Assembly: GCA_026419815.1 (NCBI GenBank)
Contig: JAOAKR010000004.1
Span: 1-21,250 of the forward strand
Length of the DNA stretch: 21,250 bases
From: Microcaldota archaeon
Lineage (GTDB): Archaea > Micrarchaeota > Micrarchaeia > CAILAH01
Direction of reading: 5' to 3'
Under the pieces are notes generated by a model that ran no database searches, had not been told where the DNA came from, and saw nothing but the letters and a program-made list of their open reading frames with translations. Shown in pieces: positions 6,876 to 14,222 of this stretch. Numbering within the stretch: position 1 is the first letter of the stretch; the number at the start of each line of letters is the position of its first letter. Both the position numbers and the translations under genes were made by a program.

Positions 6876-7259
6876 CTACTTTGAGACTACCTTGAGAGCC
6901 CGCTGGTAGTCCTCCGGGTCTATGGCCACAACAGTGCGGTCGCCCTCCTTGCCTATAATGTAAACGGACCTCAGGTTAATCCCTTCGTTTGCAAGTTTCT
7001 TGGCCACCTTGTAAAGCTCGCCAGGCCTGTCTATCATTTTCAGCACGATTATGTCGTTGACGACGGCCTTGAGCCCCACCTTGTTGAGCTCATTGAGCGC
7101 AGTATTGATGTCCGTGGTAAGCACGCGTATGACACCGGTCTTCTCAAACCCTTGTGCCGAAATTGAGATAATGTTCACACCGGTCCTGCTGAGCGCTTCT
7201 GTGACATCTGCAAGGGCGCCTATCCTATTCTCAACGATGATGGTCAGCTGCTTCATCAT
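6876..7259 (-). CDS. Tandem ACT-domain protein
   Basis: This protein of about 127 residues is made of two ACT domains, small ligand-binding modules that usually sense amino acids. The first (about residues 2-66) opens MKQLTIIVENRIGALADVTE and includes GVNIISISAQ. The second (about 70-127) has IVLKMIDRPGELYKVAKKLA followed by GINLRSVYIIG. The glycine in each strand-helix turn (NRIGAL, DRPGEL) is the position that contacts ligand in known ACT domains. The ATG pair at 7259/7256 is chosen because family similarity begins there; an upstream in-frame start would overlap the divergent gene. No catalytic domain is attached, so it probably acts as a free regulatory subunit. Confidence 0.85.
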   Translation of the reverse strand: MMKQLTIIVENRIGALADVTEALSRTGVNIISISAQGFEKTGVIRVLTTDINTALNELNKVGLKAVVNDIIVLKMIDRPGELYKVAKKLANEGINLRSVYIIGKEGDRTVVAIDPEDYQRALKVVSK

Positions 7260-7290
7260 GCTTACACCCGCTATTATTAGGGATCCCATC

Positions 7291-7300
7291 CTTTTTAAAG
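7291..7300 (-). promoter_or_regulatory. TATA-like box for the ACT-domain gene
   Basis: On the minus strand this reads CTTTAAAAAG. It lies about 37 nt before the ATG at 7259, which leaves a short leader containing GGGTGT as a weak ribosome-binding site. Confidence 0.5.
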
Positions 7301-7320
7301 GTGCCCAGGGATAGAAACGT

Positions 7321-7330
7321 TCATAATATA
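7321..7330 (+). promoter_or_regulatory. TATA box for the 192-residue orphan gene
   Basis: TCATAATATA is centred about 25 nt before the ATG at 7350. The spacing supports that start over a second in-frame ATG at 7374. Confidence 0.5.
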
Positions 7331-7349
7331 GCATTGCAATAATAAGCAT

Positions 7350-7928
7350 ATGCAGGCCCACGCGGGCAAAGTAATGCCCATAAAAATTGGGGAGTTTGGG
7401 AAGATAAACCCACAGGTTGAGCAGGAGTTCGGGTATTCAAGGATTGAGACGCATTGGGTGCGTGACACTGCCGCAATAGCGCTCATCAGCTGGGCAAGGA
7501 ATGAATGCCTGCTTGCCCACATTACGCAAGAAAAGGTCCCTATGCTCAAGCCTGCGCTAGCACAGGCCGGCATTGCGGATGCGGACCAGTGCGTTGTTGC
7601 TGCGCCTATCCGCTGCAGCAAGGGCCTGCTCTCTGGAGTGCTTGAGCTTGTCGCCCCGATTACAGGAAACATACAGCTGGTCTATTTTGCATCGCTCGCA
7701 TCGCTCGGCTATTCACTTTATGAATCAGTGTATTACCCAGAGGAGGTTGACCCGCGCGTGATAACGCACAGCAAGCCGGAGCTGCTGGCTGCACAAGACA
7801 GCGGCTCAAACCTGATTTATGTGAATTGGGAGCTCACGCGCGAGCCGGTCCGCATTACACATCCCCCTGCGGCAGGCAATGCTTGCGATATGCACCAGCC
7901 AATAGGCCTTATGCGCATAGTGAAGTAA
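7350..7928 (+). CDS. Conserved-looking protein of unknown function
   Basis: I do not recognise this 192-residue protein. It has no membrane helix or signal peptide. The middle looks like a mixed alpha/beta domain: a helix RDTAAIALISWARNE, then QCVVAAPIRCSKGLLSGVLEL, then IQLVYFASLASLGYSLYESV. A tail rich in proline and charged residues follows. Three cysteines (in NECLL, QCVV and IRCSK) are spaced too widely for an obvious metal site. TATA spacing favours the ATG at 7350; the ATG at 7374 (MPIKIGEFGK) is an alternative. It is divergent from the ACT-domain gene, and its end lies close to the terminator of the SRP-tRNA unit on the other strand. Confidence 0.6.
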   Translation: MQAHAGKVMPIKIGEFGKINPQVEQEFGYSRIETHWVRDTAAIALISWARNECLLAHITQEKVPMLKPALAQAGIADADQCVVAAPIRCSKGLLSGVLELVAPITGNIQLVYFASLASLGYSLYESVYYPEEVDPRVITHSKPELLAAQDSGSNLIYVNWELTREPVRITHPPAAGNACDMHQPIGLMRIVK

Positions 7929-7932
7929 TTTC

Positions 7933-7946
7933 AGGCCAAAGAAAAG
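7933..7946 (-). terminator. Probable terminator of the SRP RNA-tRNA-Ser unit
   Basis: Just after the tRNA 3' end the minus strand reads CTTTTCTTTGG. A T-rich stretch like this is the usual archaeal termination signal. Confidence 0.45.
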
Positions 7947-8074
7947 CGCTGGGGGGGAGATTCCCACACAGCCCCATCCTTTTGCAAGAACGGGCTGTCC
8001 TCGTTTTGAACTCCCGGAGCCTTTCGGCCACTGGATTAGCAATCCAGCGCCCTACCTGACTAGGCGACCCCAGC
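7947..8074 (-). tRNA. tRNA-Ser(GCU) with a T-loop intron
   Basis: The 5' end GCTGGGG (8074-8068) pairs with CCCCAGC (7954-7948), and the discriminator at 7947 is G, as in archaeal tRNA-Ser. The anticodon stem-loop is CTGGATT-GCT-AATCCAG, anticodon at 8040-8038, reading AGC/AGU serine codons. A long class II variable arm (TGGCCGAAAGGCTCC) also fits serine. The T-arm GGGAG...CTCCC is interrupted by a 44-nt intron at 7961-8004. Removing it restores the loop UUCAAAU. CCA is not encoded. No TATA box lies directly upstream, and the SRP RNA gene ends about 80 bp before it on the same strand, so cotranscription is likely. Confidence 0.92.
7961..8004 (-). other. 44-nt archaeal tRNA intron at position 59/60 (T-loop)
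   Basis: The intron lies between A59 and U60 of the T-loop. A bulge-helix-bulge can be drawn exactly: outer helix GGGAG/CUCCC, central 4-bp helix UUCA/UGGG (two G-U pairs), a first bulge AA|A and a second bulge AA|U, with cleavage after the second base of each. Inside, ACAGCCC pairs with GGGCUGU, giving an intron stem of at least 7 bp. Removal yields a normal 7-base T-loop. Position 59/60 is one of the known non-canonical intron sites in archaeal tRNAs. Confidence 0.85.
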
Positions 8075-8080
8075 GCGGGG

Positions 8081-8148
8081 GCCCCACCGCGCCCCCGCAC
8101 CCCTCGGGGACCGTGAAGCCCAAGTTTGCCCCACCGCGCCCCCGCACC
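8081..8148. repeat. 21-bp GC-rich direct repeat between SRP RNA and tRNA-Ser
   Basis: A 21-base sequence beginning GCCCCACCGC and ending CCCCCGCACC on the plus strand is found at 8081-8101 and again at 8128-8148. One copy lies almost against the tRNA 5' end and the other almost against the SRP RNA 3' end, so the two may mark or shape processing sites in a common precursor. Confidence 0.75.
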
Positions 8149-8154
8149 GCAAAA

Positions 8155-8463
8155 TTATCAGGAGCAATTGGCAAGGCCGTCATATTTGGAGCGGCTTCAC
8201 CTGGATGGATACTACAGCCGTACAGGGGCTTTGCCCATCCTGCAAGCTCCCTCCTGTTGGCTTGCGGCACGGCACATCCTGCTTAGGGATGCTCCTTCCG
8301 GCCTGACCCGGTTCACATGATGAACCGCCGCGCAAGGCAGGAGATCTACACTGTGCAGGCGGACCCCTACACAACTGCGGCACCTCTCCAGGCTTTTCGG
8401 CCCCACCATAAAGGGGATTTGCGGTTACAAGGGACCCCTCGCCCCCCGGCCTAGCCGCATCTC
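8155..8463 (-). ncRNA. ffs: Signal recognition particle RNA (archaeal 7S RNA)
   Basis: SRP RNA is the scaffold of the particle that delivers ribosomes making secreted or membrane proteins. The diagnostic helix 8 (SRP54 site) is at about 8284-8308, reading on the minus strand GUCAGGCCGGAAGGAGCA with a GGAA tetraloop. Next to it is the helix-6 type hairpin GGUUCAUCAUGUGAACC. The 5' domain has GGCUAGGCCGGGGGG and UCCCUUGUAACCG, as in other archaeal SRP RNAs. The 5' end near 8461 is inferred from the TATA box at 8481-8490; the 3' end is approximate, near a short T-run at about 8151-8154. Length of about 305 nt is typical for archaea. Confidence 0.92.
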
Positions 8464-8480
8464 TCTTTTGGAATTACAAT

Positions 8481-8490
8481 GTATTTAAAC
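8481..8490. promoter_or_regulatory. Symmetric TATA box between SRP RNA and the giant gene
   Basis: GTATTTAAAC sits in a larger near-palindrome AATGTATTTAAACATT. Its centre at about 8486 is about 25 nt from the predicted SRP RNA 5' end (8461) and 27 nt from the ATG at 8513. It is the only TATA-like sequence seen between them, so it probably directs both transcripts. Confidence 0.7.
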
Positions 8491-8512
8491 ATTCTTGGCG
8501 ATTAGTGCTCTT

Positions 8513-11500
8513 ATGCGGAAAAGGGCGGCACTCTCGGTCTTGCTTGCACTTATGCTAATTTTGCTTTCAGGATGCGTTGAGCGCTCAGTCCCTATAGTTT
8601 CGCAGAAGCCTTCCATTGAGAAAGCAACAACTTCAGATGTGGACGGCGATACAATACCTGACGTGTGGTACTACAAGCTGCGCGACCAGTCAGTAGTTGA
8701 CACGCAGTCGGGCAATGACATATCAATGCGCAAGGAGGTTTACATACGCGGCACGGAAAAGAACACATCTTTCCAGCTTCAAAACTACTACCGCAGGAAT
8801 GAAACGCGCGCGGAAGCGCTTTATGCACGGCTATCTGCGGTGTCAACGCTCAGCCTGCAATGCACATACGCGATTGAAGAGGTTGTGCCTTGCGACAGCG
8901 AGACGCAGTGCACAAACCTTTGCCTGTCAAAGCCGCGCTGCCTGAACGGGCTCAACAAGTTCCCACAGCTTAACGGTACGTTTTACCAGCTTTCAGTTGA
9001 CCTTGTGCGCACGAAAAGCCAGGCGTCCGCCCTGAAAAAGCTAATCGCGGAGACTCAGTCCGCGACGGAGGCGGACCTGGGCGTAATCCTTGGCAAGCGC
9101 GATGAGCTGCTTGCATCAATTGACAAGCTGCTTGCAGCTCCGGTGTTCCAGGAGAACTTGTGCAACGCCAACGAGTTCATAATGCTCCAAGGGGCGCTTT
9201 ATACCCTGGATAGCGTATACCCAAAAGATGAAAGTGCCATAAAGGCCCAATACTATTTTGCATATTCAAGGTATGAGGTTAGCGTGAAGACTTCCTTCAC
9301 ATATGACGAGAACGCAGTCATCGAGGTTGATGAGGTAATCCCACAGCAGTTTGCGCGCGGGAAGCAGGATGTTTCGTTCATAATAGTCCCAAGGGTTGTG
9401 TCTGAATCCACACCAGTGGTTGCCCGCTACCGCCTCTCGTTCACAAAGGGCGACCGTGTGCGGGATGATATCGCATATAAGTCCGAAACTGGGCCACACG
9501 ACTGGGATTCGGTTATGCAATCGGTAGCATACCCGGCAGGCACTGCGAAGGTGCTCGAGCTTGAGGGCATCCCCGCATACGTTGCTGCAAGGGATACTTT
9601 TGTTGGGATAACCGGCCAGCTAAGGCCAACAACAGGCCTTGCCTGGTCAGCGGCGCTCGGCGCGTTTGCATTCCTCCTGCCGCTATACCTTTTGCTGGTG
9701 GCCCTGCGGCTGCTCTTTGAAGCGTTTAAGTGCATCAGCGCCAAGGAGCCGCTTGTTGAGGCAGTTTACAGGGTAGCCGGCCACGGGGGCCGCAACAGGC
9801 TGCAAATACTCGCGTTTGCACTCATCATGTCCGCAATAGGCACCTACCTTACTTGGAATGCTGGCGAGCCGGAAGGGTTTGACGTTGTCCAGGTCCTCTT
9901 GTCGGACAACACGCAATTGGTTGCGGCGGCCTGCATGCTTACCGGCCTGTTCAGCGCATATTTCATCGTGGCGGATGTGCTAAAAGGGATTGCTCTCGGC
10001 GCGAGATATTTCCGTGCACCCATAACGCAGGGGATACGCAAGGTGCTTGTTGAGAAGGAGCTCCGCGAGGAGATACAGAAGATGCGGTCGGATATGCTCG
10101 CGCTCAAGGAGCGCGCACAGGCGGTCGGGCTCGCGTTTGACACTGCGCGCACCGATGCATTCCTGGCAGCGCTCGGCTCGCTTGAGGCCCAGATTTCCCA
10201 GGGAGATATTGACGGTGCGGAGTCAAGGATGGGTAGGGAAGTGCGCAATGAGTATACGTCACTGCACCAGTCGCTCTCCGTCGCACTTGAAGAGTCGGAA
10301 GAAATCGCACATATCCGGGAATCGCTTGAGCCTGAGATATCCCGGATTGAGGACCTTTACGGCCAGGCGGCAGTGCTCCAGCTAAAGATTGACAGGAAAA
10401 ATTGGAGGGAGGAGGCAAACGCTTACAGGGCAATTGCCGAGTCACAGGGCCTTGCAGCCGCGAAAAGGCATCTTGAGGCAGTTTCCCAGCATATTAAGCA
10501 GGATTATGCGTCTCTCAGCTCGCTCATATCCGTGTGCAAGGATGACAAGCTGTTTGTTGAGGGGCTGCGTGAGCGCCTGCAGCCAGACATTGAGCGGCTT
10601 GAAAGCTTGTACAACGAGGCGGAATCGCTCGGCATACCTATAGAGCGCAAGAACGTGCGTGCGCTTGTTGACAAGCACAAGGACCTGATAGAGCTGCAGG
10701 GGTATTCTGCCGCAAGGAAATACCTGGAATCGGTGGCACAGCAGGTACAGCGGGAATATTCTGCCGCAATGGAAACAATAACACTAAACAGGGAAGAGCG
10801 GCTGCAGTGCGAGGCGGCCTACCAGCGTGCCGAGCAGCAAGTGGCTGCTGTTGAGGAGGCGTACTCACAGGCGTCCTTGCTTGGCATTGCACACGAAAGG
10901 AAAAACTGGCGTGCCGAGCTCGCAAAGTATAAGGACATTGCATCATCAAAGGGGTATCGTGCGGCAAGGATGCACCTTGAGTCAGTGTCATCATCCTTGC
11001 AGCAGGAATACTCTTCCCTGCGCGACAGGATATTTGCTGGGCGCGAGAGCGCTTCGGCAATTGAGTCGCTCAGGAAATCGCTTGAGCAGCAGGTAATGGC
11101 CGTTGAGGACTTATATGCCCGCGCGCGGTCATACGGGATTGATGTGAAGCCGCAGGACTGGCGCGCCGAAATAGCCGCATACAAGGGGATCGCCGAGTCA
11201 AAGGGGCTTACCGACGCCCGCAAGTACCTTGAAGGCGTTTCAGACAGGGTTTCAAGGGAGCATTCGGCACTTGCGCTTGCGGTTGCCAATGCCGAGCGCC
11301 TGAAGCGCGAGCTTGCACCCGCTCTGTTTGACAAGATACGCTCAATGCGCTCTGACATTGAGGCGCTTAAGCAGGCAGCCGTGTCGGCAGGCATTGAGGT
11401 TGACTTTGGCGGGGTAGCAGCATTCCTGCGCTCGCTGTCGGATGCCGAGGCACTAATCTCTTCAGGCAGGCCGGCCGAGGCTGAGCAGCTCGTAAACGGC

Positions 11501-13444
11501 CAGGTAAGGGCAAATTACAATGCGCTTCGTGAGCAGCTCTCACTGCGCATAGACCAGGAGAAGATACTTTCCAACGAGGCGGCCTCCGTTGAGGATGAGC
11601 TTGACGCGATTGAATCGCTATACGCCCGCGCATCCGCCGCGGGCATTGAGTATGAGCCGCCAGCACTTAGGCAGGCGCTATACGGCTATCGTGACCTGTT
11701 CCAGTCAAAAGGGTTTGCCGAGGCGAAGAGGCAGCTTGACCAGCTGCTCAAGTCCGCAAAGGAGGAGCGGGCACGCCTAGAGTCCATAATATCAAAGGCC
11801 GAGGGTCTGATGAAGGTGCGCTTTGCGTGCCCCATCTGCTCCCGCATAACCTCGCTCGCCTCAGACAAGTGCCAGAGCTGCGGTGTCCCGCTTGAGGAGG
11901 GCTTCTCGGCAAGGTATACCGACCTTAGGCACGAGCTTGACGCGGTTGCATCTGAGCTGCGCGAAAAGAAGATCTCCGGGGCAGACCGTGTCCTTGCATC
12001 AGCGGACGTGCTGCTCTCACACCTGCTTGAGGGCATTTCAAAGAAGAAGTTTGACAAGGCAGCCGAGCTGCTCCCAGCCATCTCAGAGAAAGTCAGGCAC
12101 CTCAAAGGCCAGCTTGCGGCCGCACAGGCGCTTGAGGCTGAGCTGGGCGCCAGCATACAGCAGATAGAATCGCTGGCGGAGAGCATCCCAAAGCTTATGT
12201 TTGAGGCTTCAGAGGCCGGTGTTGACGTTTCGCAGTTTGAGAGGAGGTTTAATGCGCTCGGCGGTGCAGATGCGCTTGCAGCATTGTTTGAGCTTCCGGT
12301 TGATGAGTCTGCACCGCGCACACGCGACTTGCTGAAAAGCTACTCACAGCTTGAGGCTGATGTGCGCACCGCGCTTTCACAGCACATATCATCAATGGGC
12401 GCATTTGAGCGGCTCAACAGCCTTTCAACCGAAGTGTCGGTGCTCTTGAAGGATGCGGAGGACATTGGGATTGATGTTTCTGAGTACAAGCGGAAGATTG
12501 ACGGGCTTAATGTTGAGGAAGCGCTCGGCAGGGCGGCTTCCGGAGAGCTTGGGGAGGATGCCGCGGAAGGTGTCGCTGGGCAGCTGTCGCAAATGAAGGC
12601 GGAGCTTGAGCACAAGATACCGGTCGTGCGCTCACTGTATGAGCGTGTGCTCGCGCTGGATGAGAAGCGTGAATCTGCGCAACGGCAGGTTGATGAGTGC
12701 TCAAAGGGCGGCCTGCTGCCGTTTGCCGAGCAGGAGGCGCTTTACCTTGTTGATACTGGGCCCATAAAGGAACGGCTTGCACGCATACACCCGGAGGATG
12801 CTGAAAGCGTTTCAGCTGAGATAATATCACTTGAGAGGGCGGTTGACGAGGCCGTCCAGGGCCTGCGGAAGAAGCAGGCGGTGCTCAGTGCGTGGCCGTC
12901 CTGGCGTGAAAGCGTCCGCTCAATACTGTCAAAGCAGGGCCGCGTCTCACCGGATATGCTCACCACCGTTCCCCCGGAGTGGCGGCCTTGGGTGCTTGAG
13001 CGGTTCGTCTCAACGAGTGATGTGCCGGTAGCGCTGCAAGGCGGCGAGCTGGTGCGCCTCAAGGAAATAAAGGGCGTAAGCAAGGCGGACATTACCGAAA
13101 TAATTGAGGAAATGGTGAGCACGCAGAGAATACTTGGCGGCGCCATATTACGGCGTGACGGCTTGGTGATAAGTGCGGCACTGCCTGGCGGGCGCGATGC
13201 ATCTTCTGCAGCCGCGCTTGCCGCGCGCGCAATGCAGAAGGCCGAGCAGGCGTCCCAGTCGCTGAGCCGCGGGGAAGTCAACTATGTGCTGTTCAATGCT
13301 GAGCAGGGCAAGGTCGTGATAGTGAAGGCCGGCGAGCACACGCTTGTGATGGCGCTGACGAAGCCTGACGAGGACCTTGGCTTTGTGGTGACTGCAATGA
13401 AAAAGGCTGCACGCCGCGCGCGAGAGATAATAGACAAGCTCTAG
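8513..13444 (+). CDS. Giant membrane-anchored lipoprotein with helical repeats, zinc ribbon and Roadblock/LC7 domain
   Basis: Function is unknown; the layout suggests a receptor or tether joining the cell surface to a cytoplasmic GTPase-type module. Numbering from ATG 8513 (1643 aa): residues 1-21 are a signal peptide ending in the lipobox LLSGC (C21). DVDGDTIPD at 42-50 resembles a calcium-binding DxDGDxxPD loop. An extracytoplasmic region with six cysteines follows to about 376. Membrane helices lie at about 377-402, 430-448 and 468-495; positive loops place the rest in the cytoplasm. Seven related units of about 84 residues fill 515-1093. A zinc ribbon (C1106, C1109, C1120, C1123) and more helical repeats follow. 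A possible winged helix lies at about 1462-1519, then Roadblock/LC7 at about 1525-1639 (GGAILRRDGLVISAALP, later VVIVKAGEHTLVMAL). The ATG at 8513 is 27 nt from the TATA centre. Confidence 0.9.
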   Translation: MRKRAALSVLLALMLILLSGCVERSVPIVSQKPSIEKATTSDVDGDTIPDVWYYKLRDQSVVDTQSGNDISMRKEVYIRGTEKNTSFQLQNYYRRNETRAEALYARLSAVSTLSLQCTYAIEEVVPCDSETQCTNLCLSKPRCLNGLNKFPQLNGTFYQLSVDLVRTKSQASALKKLIAETQSATEADLGVILGKRDELLASIDKLLAAPVFQENLCNANEFIMLQGALYTLDSVYPKDESAIKAQYYFAYSRYEVSVKTSFTYDENAVIEVDEVIPQQFARGKQDVSFIIVPRVVSESTPVVARYRLSFTKGDRVRDDIAYKSETGPHDWDSVMQSVAYPAGTAKVLELEGIPAYVAARDTFVGITGQLRPTTGLAWSAALGAFAFLLPLYLLLVALRLLFEAFKCISAKEPLVEAVYRVAGHGGRNRLQILAFALIMSAIGTYLTWNAGEPEGFDVVQVLLSDNTQLVAAACMLTGLFSAYFIVADVLKGIALGARYFRAPITQGIRKVLVEKELREEIQKMRSDMLALKERAQAVGLAFDTARTDAFLAALGSLEAQISQGDIDGAESRMGREVRNEYTSLHQSLSVALEESEEIAHIRESLEPEISRIEDLYGQAAVLQLKIDRKNWREEANAYRAIAESQGLAAAKRHLEAVSQHIKQDYASLSSLISVCKDDKLFVEGLRERLQPDIERLESLYNEAESLGIPIERKNVRALVDKHKDLIELQGYSAARKYLESVAQQVQREYSAAMETITLNREERLQCEAAYQRAEQQVAAVEEAYSQASLLGIAHERKNWRAELAKYKDIASSKGYRAARMHLESVSSSLQQEYSSLRDRIFAGRESASAIESLRKSLEQQVMAVEDLYARARSYGIDVKPQDWRAEIAAYKGIAESKGLTDARKYLEGVSDRVSREHSALALAVANAERLKRELAPALFDKIRSMRSDIEALKQAAVSAGIEVDFGGVAAFLRSLSDAEALISSGRPAEAEQLVNGQVRANYNALREQLSLRIDQEKILSNEAASVEDELDAIESLYARASAAGIEYEPPALRQALYGYRDLFQSKGFAEAKRQLDQLLKSAKEERARLESIISKAEGLMKVRFACPICSRITSLASDKCQSCGVPLEEGFSARYTDLRHELDAVASELREKKISGADRVLASADVLLSHLLEGISKKKFDKAAELLPAISEKVRHLKGQLAAAQALEAELGASIQQIESLAESIPKLMFEASEAGVDVSQFERRFNALGGADALAALFELPVDESAPRTRDLLKSYSQLEADVRTALSQHISSMGAFERLNSLSTEVSVLLKDAEDIGIDVSEYKRKIDGLNVEEALGRAASGELGEDAAEGVAGQLSQMKAELEHKIPVVRSLYERVLALDEKRESAQRQVDECSKGGLLPFAEQEALYLVDTGPIKERLARIHPEDAESVSAEIISLERAVDEAVQGLRKKQAVLSAWPSWRESVRSILSKQGRVSPDMLTTVPPEWRPWVLERFVSTSDVPVALQGGELVRLKEIKGVSKADITEIIEEMVSTQRILGGAILRRDGLVISAALPGGRDASSAAALAARAMQKAEQASQSLSRGEVNYVLFNAEQGKVVIVKAGEHTLVMALTKPDEDLGFVVTAMKKAARRAREIIDKL

Positions 13445-13458
13445 CCCGCCGCACATGC

Positions 13459-14193
13459 TTAGCCATCTTCGGCGGCGACCCCGAAGAATTTCCTTACGTT
13501 TTCGCTTGTTATCTTCTCAACTTGTGCGGCGTCTACCCCCTTGGCTTCAGAAATAATCCCAATTGCCGCCTTAGCCTCAATAGGAGTCTTTCCAACGTAC
13601 GGGCCGTCAGTCTCAGCTGTTAGGCACTCAATAGGCACAGCACTGATTGTGCGGCCCCTGGCCTTCCCCTTAAGAGGCGGTATTGAGATGAGCCACCCCT
13701 TCCGCGCAATCAATTTTGCCTCCTCCTCATTGCCCGAATAAAAGTGGAACTGCACGTTGCCCTTGAATCCGTCAAGCTCTTTTATGCATTCATAAGTGGC
13801 GTCGCGTGCGTGCACAACTATGGGCTTGCCAAGCTCCTCAGCCAGCCGTATCTGCCTTTTGAACAGTTTCCTTTGCCAGCCCCTCTTTTCTGGTGTATCG
13901 GCCCAATGAAAATCCAACCCAATTTCGCCAATCCCATCAACAAGCCGTGCGTTTCCGCGTGCAAGCTCCTCTACCCCTCCCACGAGCGCCTCGCCTGCCG
14001 GGCCCATACACTTCTGCGGGGATACGCCAACAACGCAATAAGTGAATTCCGGCTCAATTTTCTTGAGCTCAAGCGCACTTATGCTGGACTGCAAGTCATA
14101 CCCGCAGTTGACTATGGCTTCCAGCCCACTGCGTTTCCACCCGGCAATGTCAAGGGCCTTGAAGTCCATAAGGTGGCAATGTGCATCAATCAT
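13459..14193 (-). CDS. tatD: TatD family metal-dependent hydrolase
   Basis: TatD proteins are TIM-barrel metal hydrolases with 3'-5' exonuclease activity, linked to DNA repair and RNA or tRNA proofreading. Numbering from an in-frame ATG at 14196: metal ligands H6 and H8 (IDAHCHLMD), E91 (GIGEIGLDFHW), H129 (VVHARDA), H151 (FHFYSGN) and D197 (ETDGPYVG) are all present. The total of about 244 residues is slightly shorter than the usual 255-265. Two adjacent ATGs could serve; the one at 14193 lies 25 nt from the centre of a TATA box at 14215-14222. It stands alone, convergent with the giant gene, the two stops being only 14 bp apart. Confidence 0.93.
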   Translation of the reverse strand: MIDAHCHLMDFKALDIAGWKRSGLEAIVNCGYDLQSSISALELKKIEPEFTYCVVGVSPQKCMGPAGEALVGGVEELARGNARLVDGIGEIGLDFHWADTPEKRGWQRKLFKRQIRLAEELGKPIVVHARDATYECIKELDGFKGNVQFHFYSGNEEEAKLIARKGWLISIPPLKGKARGRTISAVPIECLTAETDGPYVGKTPIEAKAAIGIISEAKGVDAAQVEKITSENVRKFFGVAAEDG

Positions 14194-14214
14194 CATCCAG
14201 GTTATGGCAACCCA

Positions 14215-14222
14215 TAATATAA
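14215..14222 (-). promoter_or_regulatory. TATA box for tatD
   Basis: TTATATTA on the minus strand is centred 25 nt from the ATG at 14193. The same bases read TAATATAA on the plus strand, so they could also direct a transcript into the GC-rich spacer, though no gene is evident there. Confidence 0.6.

Noticed and set aside
7961..8004. Hairpin ACAGCCC/GGGCTGT as a transcription terminator
   Set aside because: It is the inner stem of the tRNA-Ser intron and is bounded exactly by exon sequence that restores a normal T-arm.
8126..8409. Short ORFs on both strands over the SRP RNA
   Set aside because: They overlap a clearly recognisable structured RNA and have no family features.
10055..11791. Periodic DNA of about 252 bp that might suggest a CRISPR or satellite array
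   Set aside because: The period is in the protein; DNA copies are diverged and there is no short identical repeat with unique spacers. No CRISPR array was seen in the window.
11686..12321. 211-codon minus-strand serine-rich ORF, with several similar ones, inside the giant gene
   Set aside because: Antisense shadow of the GC-biased repeat region; composition is serine/alanine-rich without motifs or promoter.
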